64,000 nt of DNA from Candidatus Nitrotoga fabula. GTDB lineage: Bacteria; Pseudomonadota; Gammaproteobacteria; Burkholderiales; Gallionellaceae. Position numbers and translations under genes: made by a program. Positions within the stretch are counted from its first letter, which is position 1. The number at the start of each line of letters is the position of its first letter. The notes beneath the pieces are model-generated. The model had not been told where the DNA came from. It searched no databases and saw only the letters and a program-made list of their open reading frames with translations. Where the stretch lies: contig NZ_CAJNBL010000007.1 of the NCBI RefSeq assembly GCF_905221025.1, forward strand, positions 1-64,000, given 5' to 3'. Positions 58,852-64,000 of the stretch are shown here, in pieces.

Positions 58852-59820
58852 ATGAGAAAAATATTGGTAACCGGCGGTGCGGGATATATCGGCTCCCATA
58901 CCTGTAAATTACTGGCTTTGTCTGGCTATGAGCCCGTTGCATACGACAACCTGTCCACCGGGCACAGGGAATTTGTAAAATGGGGGCCGCTGGTAACAGG
59001 TGACTTGCATGACACTGCCAGACTGACCCAAACCATGCTGGATCATAGGCCGCTGGCCGTCATACATTTCGCCGCCAGCGCCTATGTAGGCGAATCGGTA
59101 GCCAATCCGTTCAAATATTACAGAAACAACGTAGGTGGCACACTTTCCCTGCTGGAGGCGATGCGGAATGCCGGTCTCCGATACCTGGTCTTTTCAAGCA
59201 CCTGCGCAACTTATGGCATACCCGAAACCGTGCCGATTCATGAGAAATGCACGCAGAGACCCATCAATCCCTACGGGCAGAGCAAAATGATGATTGAACA
59301 GATCCTGCGTGATCTCTCCGACCGGCATGAGATCAACCAGGTTTGCCTGAGATACTTCAATGCAGCGGGAGCAGACCGGGATGGGGAAATCGGAGAAAAG
59401 CATATCCCGGAAACCCATCTAATCCCGCTGGCCATTCAGTCTGCCCTGGGAGGCCCGGAACTCAAGATATTCGGCACGGATTTTGCCACACCGGATGGAA
59501 CCGCGATACGGGATTACATTCACGTGGAAGATTTGAGCCGGGCTCACGTTCTGGCGGTTGAATACCTGTTATCTGGCGGGGCCTCGGATTGCATCAATCT
59601 GGGTACCGGACACGGAAACTCGGTAAAAGAAATTGTCCTGTCCCTGGAAGCGCTCGGGTTGCCGGTAAAAACCTGCAATGCACCGAGAAGGGAGGGCGAT
59701 CCGGCCTGCCTGGTAGCAGACGCATCCCGGGCAAAACAGCAATTGAACTGGGTTCCCCGGTACCTGGATATCAGGGACACATTAGCCACCGCTATTGCGT
59801 GGCATAAAAACCAGGGCTGA
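58852..59820 (+). CDS. galE: UDP-glucose 4-epimerase
   Basis: Interconverts UDP-glucose and UDP-galactose. NAD-binding VTGGAGYIGSH at the N-terminus, HFAASAYVGESV, SSTCATYG and the catalytic YxxxK in NPYGQSK, then YFNAAGAD and RDYIHVEDL are all diagnostic. The frame opens at a TTG at 58834; the ATG at 58852 is preferred (322 residues). It is the third sugar-nucleotide gene in the locus. Confidence 0.95.
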   Translation: MRKILVTGGAGYIGSHTCKLLALSGYEPVAYDNLSTGHREFVKWGPLVTGDLHDTARLTQTMLDHRPLAVIHFAASAYVGESVANPFKYYRNNVGGTLSLLEAMRNAGLRYLVFSSTCATYGIPETVPIHEKCTQRPINPYGQSKMMIEQILRDLSDRHEINQVCLRYFNAAGADRDGEIGEKHIPETHLIPLAIQSALGGPELKIFGTDFATPDGTAIRDYIHVEDLSRAHVLAVEYLLSGGASDCINLGTGHGNSVKEIVLSLEALGLPVKTCNAPRREGDPACLVADASRAKQQLNWVPRYLDIRDTLATAIAWHKNQG

Positions 59821-59904
59821 TTCAATTCGTGATGTTGTACAGCCCTTCATCAACATCGTGCCGCCGGGATTTCATTCCACCCGAAAATTGCATATTGAAC
59901 ATAC

Positions 59905-61515
59905 ATGATTAATGCACCCGCTCCATATCTGGTCAGCCCCTTTTCTGCAACCCAGCGTTCCGTTCTGATCGGTCTGGCGGCATTCTGGCTGGCTACGGTT
60001 TTCTTTTTCTACAACTGGTGGTTCAATCCCGCCCATGTGGTAACCCCTGCCCGCTTCTGGACAATTACACTTGCACTTTTCTGGATTACGATCCTCCCTG
60101 CCTATTTCCTGTTTTTTATTCTGCGCGCGCGCGTTCCCAACCCTGAGCTGGCAATCCCTGACGGCTGGCGCGTCGCAATGGTGGTGACCAAGGTTCCTTC
60201 GGAACCGTTCTCCCTGGTAAAAAAAACCATCGAAGGCATGTTGCGCCAGCGTTACCCGCATGATACCTGGCTTGCCGACGAAGACCCGGATCCGGAAACC
60301 GTTGCCTGGTGCCGCCGCCATGGAATCAGAATCAGCACCCGTAAAAATGTTGCCGAATATCATCAGCCGGACTGGCCAAGAAGAACGCGCTGCAAGGAAG
60401 GGAATCTTGCCTATTTCTATGACAAATTCGGCTACGATCATTATGACTTCGTGATCCAGATGGATGCCGATCACATTCCCCAAAAAGGATACCTCGAAGA
60501 AATGCTGCGGCCTTTTGTGGACCCGGGCGTGGGTTACGTATCCGCTCCAAGCATCTGTGACCTGAACGCAGGGGAAAGCTGGGCGGCACGTGCCCGGCTG
60601 TATGCGGAAGCACACCTGCACGGGCTTCAGCAAAACGGACATACCAACCGATTTTCTCCTTTGTGTATTGGATCCCACTATGCGGTGCGCACCAAGGCAT
60701 TAAAACAGATTGGGGGGCTGGGGCCGGAACTGGCGGAAGACCACTCAACCACGCTGCTGATGAATTCTGCAGGCTGGCGGGGAGTGCATGCGATTCATGC
60801 CATCGCCCGCGGCTTCGGCCCACAGAATTTTTCTGATTTCGCCATCCAGGAATTTCAATGGGCCCGCAGCCTGACTACCATACTGCTTGAATACACCCCC
60901 AAATATTGGCGCGGCTTGAGCTGGAGACAAAAATTTCAATTTGCATTCAGCCAGCTTTGGTATCCTCTGTTTTCCTGTTCCATGTTCGTGTTTCTGTTGC
61001 TTCCGGCCATCGCCCTGTACACCTCCACCCCATGGGTAAAAGTAATTTATCTGGATTTCCTTTGGCGTGCTTCACTCATGGTTTTACCAATGCTGCTGTT
61101 CAACTTCTACCTGACCAGACTAAAACTTGCGCGACCCCTTTCTGCGAAAGTAATTTCCTGGGAAAGCATACTGTTTTTGTTTGTTAGATGGCCATGGTCC
61201 CTGCTCGGATGCATCATCGCAGTCTGGGATCATTTCAAGGGCCGGCGCGCAGCCTTCAAAATCACTCCCAAACCCGGGGTTCCAGGGACAGATCCTGCCA
61301 TTCCGCTCCGTTTTTCCCTGCCTTATCTCGCTTTCTCGCTATTTGCACTCGCTCCGGTATTTGTAATGGAACAGGCACCCGGGATATCAGGTTATATCAT
61401 CTTCAGCCTGCTCAATGCATTGATCTACGCACTGATCTTCTCGATGGTCGTTTTTCCAGCGCCAGCCACCGACCCTGACGAGGATCTAAATCCCCTGATC
61501 GAGGAAAAAATATAA
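59905..61515 (+). CDS. Cellulose-synthase-like family 2 glycosyltransferase (processive polysaccharide synthase)
   Basis: Inner-membrane GT2 with two N-terminal helices (about 17-38, 52-73), a cytosolic catalytic domain and several C-terminal helices. The catalytic residues match processive beta-glycan synthases: DED (125-127), DAD (187-189), AEDHST (277-282) and QEFQW (315-319), equivalent to the D, DxD, TED and QxxRW motifs. There is no PilZ domain, so no direct c-di-GMP control is visible. 536 residues. The product is not predictable from sequence; with the neighbouring GH26 a beta-mannan or mixed glycan is as likely as cellulose. Confidence 0.88.
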   Translation: MINAPAPYLVSPFSATQRSVLIGLAAFWLATVFFFYNWWFNPAHVVTPARFWTITLALFWITILPAYFLFFILRARVPNPELAIPDGWRVAMVVTKVPSEPFSLVKKTIEGMLRQRYPHDTWLADEDPDPETVAWCRRHGIRISTRKNVAEYHQPDWPRRTRCKEGNLAYFYDKFGYDHYDFVIQMDADHIPQKGYLEEMLRPFVDPGVGYVSAPSICDLNAGESWAARARLYAEAHLHGLQQNGHTNRFSPLCIGSHYAVRTKALKQIGGLGPELAEDHSTTLLMNSAGWRGVHAIHAIARGFGPQNFSDFAIQEFQWARSLTTILLEYTPKYWRGLSWRQKFQFAFSQLWYPLFSCSMFVFLLLPAIALYTSTPWVKVIYLDFLWRASLMVLPMLLFNFYLTRLKLARPLSAKVISWESILFLFVRWPWSLLGCIIAVWDHFKGRRAAFKITPKPGVPGTDPAIPLRFSLPYLAFSLFALAPVFVMEQAPGISGYIIFSLLNALIYALIFSMVVFPAPATDPDEDLNPLIEEKI

Positions 61516-62481
61516 ATGAACAGGTGGATCGCTTACATTCTGGTAATTTGTGCATTGACCCTGCCGGCCCTTGGCATCTTTCTCAAGGGAAAACCGGGCA
61601 TCCAGGGGATTCTATATGGCGCGCAGGAAGTATGGGCTCCCCCCATTTCACAGGTCAAGCACTCCACAATTCAGTATGGAGTCTACGACCCTGCATTTGC
61701 ATCGGGGAAAGAAAATACTTTCCGTGACGCCAAAGGTATCGGCATCGAGCATATTTTTGTTTCCTGGCTGTACATTGATCCGGCATATATTGAAAAAATT
61801 CACCAGTACGCCAAGGACCGCAATCGCTGGCTGATGATTACGATTGAACCATCCTCCGATGCCAGATCCTCCTCTCCGGAAGAATACCTGGACCAGATAC
61901 GTACAGGAGGATATGACCAGGAAATCGAAAAAACCTGTAAAAGTCTCGGCCACTTGAACGCGCCGCTTTTCATACGCTGGGGCCATGAAATGGAAACCAA
62001 CCAGAAAAGGTATCCCTGGTCCGGGCAGCTTCCCGAAAAATACATCTCCGCCTATCAGCATTTTGTCCGTTCCTGCCGGAAATGGGTTGTCGAGGCATAT
62101 TACGTCTGGTCCCCGGCCGGAGATCCACGCATGGTTCACTACTGGCCAACCGAAGCATATGTAGACTACGTTGGCCTGTCGGTATATTCAATCCCAACCT
62201 TGAACGACCCATCTTATGGACATCAACCCTCGTTTTCAGAGGTTTTTAACCCGAAATATGAACGGGCGGCCCTTTATGGTCGCCCAGTAATGATCGCAGA
62301 ACTCGGCGTATCCGGCGAACCGGCCTTCCAGGAATCGTGGCTACGCGAACTTTTCCGGAATGCAGATCAATACCCCCTGCTCAAGACCGCGGTTTATTTT
62401 AATGCGAAAGACCACCCCGGAGTATGGAAAAACCTGAGTTACATCCCCGACTGGAGGATATCCAGCAAAACTTTTGAATAG
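61516..62481 (+). CDS. GH26-type glycoside hydrolase (beta-mannanase-like), exported
   Basis: Starts on the base after the GT2 stop, so the two are coupled. An N-terminal signal/anchor helix (about 5-22) is followed by a clan GH-A barrel with the GH26 motif RWGHEMETNQKRYPW, in which E158 would be the acid/base, and IAELGVSG with E262 as nucleophile. 321 residues. The hydrolase probably trims or releases the polymer made by the GT2, the job BcsZ (GH8) does in cellulose operons. The family assignment is firm at clan level; the substrate (mannan, mixed glucan or other) is open. Confidence 0.85.
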   Translation: MNRWIAYILVICALTLPALGIFLKGKPGIQGILYGAQEVWAPPISQVKHSTIQYGVYDPAFASGKENTFRDAKGIGIEHIFVSWLYIDPAYIEKIHQYAKDRNRWLMITIEPSSDARSSSPEEYLDQIRTGGYDQEIEKTCKSLGHLNAPLFIRWGHEMETNQKRYPWSGQLPEKYISAYQHFVRSCRKWVVEAYYVWSPAGDPRMVHYWPTEAYVDYVGLSVYSIPTLNDPSYGHQPSFSEVFNPKYERAALYGRPVMIAELGVSGEPAFQESWLRELFRNADQYPLLKTAVYFNAKDHPGVWKNLSYIPDWRISSKTFE

Positions 62482-62690
62482 CGTTCATGATTTCCCGGCT
62501 CCAGATGATGCGCACTCGGGACAGGAATGGCGGTTATAGCCTTGAACCCCTATTGCACTCTGCAAAAATCCCTGCAATTTGCTGAAAAAGTCTCCTGCAG
62601 TGCGCAATCACAACAGCGCCTACGCTTCGCAAACCATAAAATGCTGCCAAACCATACTGTGGATTCCCTTTGGCTGCTGGCTGGCGCAAC

Positions 62691-63920
62691 TCAGCCAGGC
62701 TGGCCATCGGATCGTGGCCGCCAGTAGACAGTCAGATAACGTACGGCCCACGTAACGAAACACGCCAGCCAGACTATCCCGGCAACAAAATGCAGCCAGG
62801 GGCTGACGGCTATAAACAGCATGTCTGCCAGCACCCGCAGCAAAGCAGCGAGCTGCAACCCCACGAACAGAACATAGACTGAACGCCCCACTTTCATCGG
62901 CATTCCGGCATGACCCAGGGTTACACGCGTGGCCATGCCGATCAGCAGGGTAGCGAAGCAGCCTATCGTTAGCGCATGTAACGGAGCGAGTCCCCAGATC
63001 ATGGTATTGCCGTGACTGAGGAGCGAAGCGAAGCTTTGCAAAGCAAACAGCAGCATGGCAATCCCAAGCCATGCAAATCCAAGGTGCAGAACGGCCAGTA
63101 ACGGAACTTGCAGACTGCGGCGGAATCCCCATCTATTCGCCAGAAAAAGCGCCACGAACGCCAAGGGAAAATCGCACAGCCAGAGCCAGACAGATGCGCC
63201 ATTCACTTCCAGCATCCCATGCCCGGCACTGGCCGCCAGCATGACCCACCAGGCCCATTCTGGACTTGCAATCGGCTGCTGCTTCAGCGCACTGGCAGTA
63301 AAAAACGGGATCATGCGATGCGCGATGCTGGAAAACACCGGCAGCAGGAACAGCCACAGTCCGCCCTGGACAGAGAGGCGCAACCACGAAGCATCCCCGC
63401 CCCACAGCCAGGCAAGATAGGCCAGGAGCCCGCACCAGCCCAGACACAAAGCGATGAAAATGATTTGCGGGTGCCGCTTGTCCTGGCGCGGGGTATCGAT
63501 CAATACACGCAACAGCGCATTTTGTGCCACTCCCCATCCGGATAGCGTACATATGACGGAGATGATCAATACGGCATGGCTGAATAGCAACCCGGCATAA
63601 AAACCGACTAACCCCAGCATCAACAATGCAAAGGCGGGCACATATTGACGCGGGGCAATTTCCCTGCCTTTCATCCAACGCGGGTAGGTGGTCATCAGGA
63701 AACCGAACATAAACATTGGAAACAGGCCGTAGATCATCAGCCAGGGGTGTGCCACACCTGGCGCAATTTTCCATGCGACTGCCTGCCATGAAAGAACATG
63801 CCTTGACCCCAGTTCTGCCAGCAGCCACACCATGGCAGCAACCGCCTGCAATGCGCCTCCAAAGAACATCACGCGATGAGGCGCTGCCGTAAAGATCTGC
63901 CATCTTTTTGAAATCAGCAT
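62691..63920 (-). CDS. nnrS: NnrS family haem-copper membrane protein
   Basis: Polytopic inner-membrane protein of about 12 helices; NnrS proteins bind haem and copper and protect cells from nitrosative stress during nitric-oxide metabolism. Recognisable segments: AAPHRVMFFGGALQ at the start, HPWLMIYGLFPMFMFGFLMTTYPRWM, SIAHRMIPFF and HALTIGCFATLLIGMATRVTLGHAG. 409 residues, usual length. The start at 63920 has no strong ribosome site. A role in NO tolerance would suit an ammonia oxidiser, but that is inference. Confidence 0.95.
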   Translation of the reverse strand: MLISKRWQIFTAAPHRVMFFGGALQAVAAMVWLLAELGSRHVLSWQAVAWKIAPGVAHPWLMIYGLFPMFMFGFLMTTYPRWMKGREIAPRQYVPAFALLMLGLVGFYAGLLFSHAVLIISVICTLSGWGVAQNALLRVLIDTPRQDKRHPQIIFIALCLGWCGLLAYLAWLWGGDASWLRLSVQGGLWLFLLPVFSSIAHRMIPFFTASALKQQPIASPEWAWWVMLAASAGHGMLEVNGASVWLWLCDFPLAFVALFLANRWGFRRSLQVPLLAVLHLGFAWLGIAMLLFALQSFASLLSHGNTMIWGLAPLHALTIGCFATLLIGMATRVTLGHAGMPMKVGRSVYVLFVGLQLAALLRVLADMLFIAVSPWLHFVAGIVWLACFVTWAVRYLTVYWRPRSDGQPG

Positions 63921-63936
63921 GATAAAAATCTACAGG

Positions 63937-64000
63937 TTACTGCAATCCGAAGACACGATCATTGAACGGGCGCATATTAAAACGGCAAGGAAGGATCCAG
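63937..64000 (-). CDS. Possible C-terminal tail of a gene entering from the right
   Basis: On the minus strand an open frame of 20 codons plus stop (ending MRPFNDRVFGLQ, TAA at 63937-63939) runs off the right edge, 16 bases before the nnrS start. It could be the end of an upstream co-transcribed gene; the segment is too short to name. Confidence 0.25.
   Translation of the reverse strand, partial: WILPCRFNMRPFNDRVFGLQ

Overview
The window reads as chromosomal DNA of a betaproteobacterium, most likely Nitrosomonas-like (Nitrosomonadaceae). The basis is the gene content and order: ppc divergent from hemC-hemD-hemX-hemY, ubiC-ubiA, a pmbA homologue divergent from a DUF615 gene, and birA-coaX-SPOR. 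A partial IS630-type transposase of a kind I associate with nitrosomonads lies at the left edge. No ammonia-oxidation gene is present, so the genus is inference.

Layout. 1-16.4 kb is core metabolism: an IS630 fragment at the edge, ribD, glyA, ybeY, grxD, argH, ppc, the haem genes hemC/D/X/Y, a periplasmic murein pair (M15-like peptidase plus L,D-transpeptidase), thiE, thiD and a rubredoxin. 16.6-24.8 kb is an accessory block, all on the minus strand. It holds four tandem formylglycine-generating-enzyme-like (SUMF1 fold) paralogues and a TonB-dependent receptor behind a clear cobalamin riboswitch. 25-43.5 kb returns to core genes: hemL, engB, hemB, ridA, recG, ubiC, ubiA, corA, mltA, a nucleotidyltransferase-like gene with mrcA (PBP1A), the aat-bpt-pyrD set, yjgA/darP and pmbA. 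43.7-51.9 kb carries hrpA, a compact operon (small protein, patatin lipase, birA, coaX, SPOR protein) and an elongator tRNA-Met. 52-62.5 kb is a surface-polysaccharide region: two acyltransferase-3 genes, both with an apparent one-base frameshift, a BcsS-like outer-membrane protein, UDP-glucuronate decarboxylase, UDP-glucose dehydrogenase, UDP-glucose 4-epimerase, a cellulose-synthase-like GT2 and a GH26-type glycanase. The right edge holds nnrS and the possible tail of another gene.

How the parts fit. Six tetrapyrrole genes (hemL, hemB, hemC, hemD, hemX, hemY) in three clusters fit a haem-rich metabolism. The polysaccharide region has the parts of a synthase-dependent exopolysaccharide pathway: sugar-nucleotide supply, an inner-membrane polymerase, a periplasmic hydrolase, a possible outer-membrane factor and acyl decoration. 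Its set (GT2 + GH26 + Ugd/UXS) is not the textbook bcs operon.

The most unusual feature is the four-gene SUMF1-fold array. The paralogues agree through the body but differ at scattered positions in the last ~45 residues, and those positions almost always use codons ending in a pyrimidine. This is the pattern left by diversity-generating retroelements on C-type-lectin-fold targets. No reverse transcriptase or template repeat is visible here, and synonymous differences in the framework argue against recent retrohoming.
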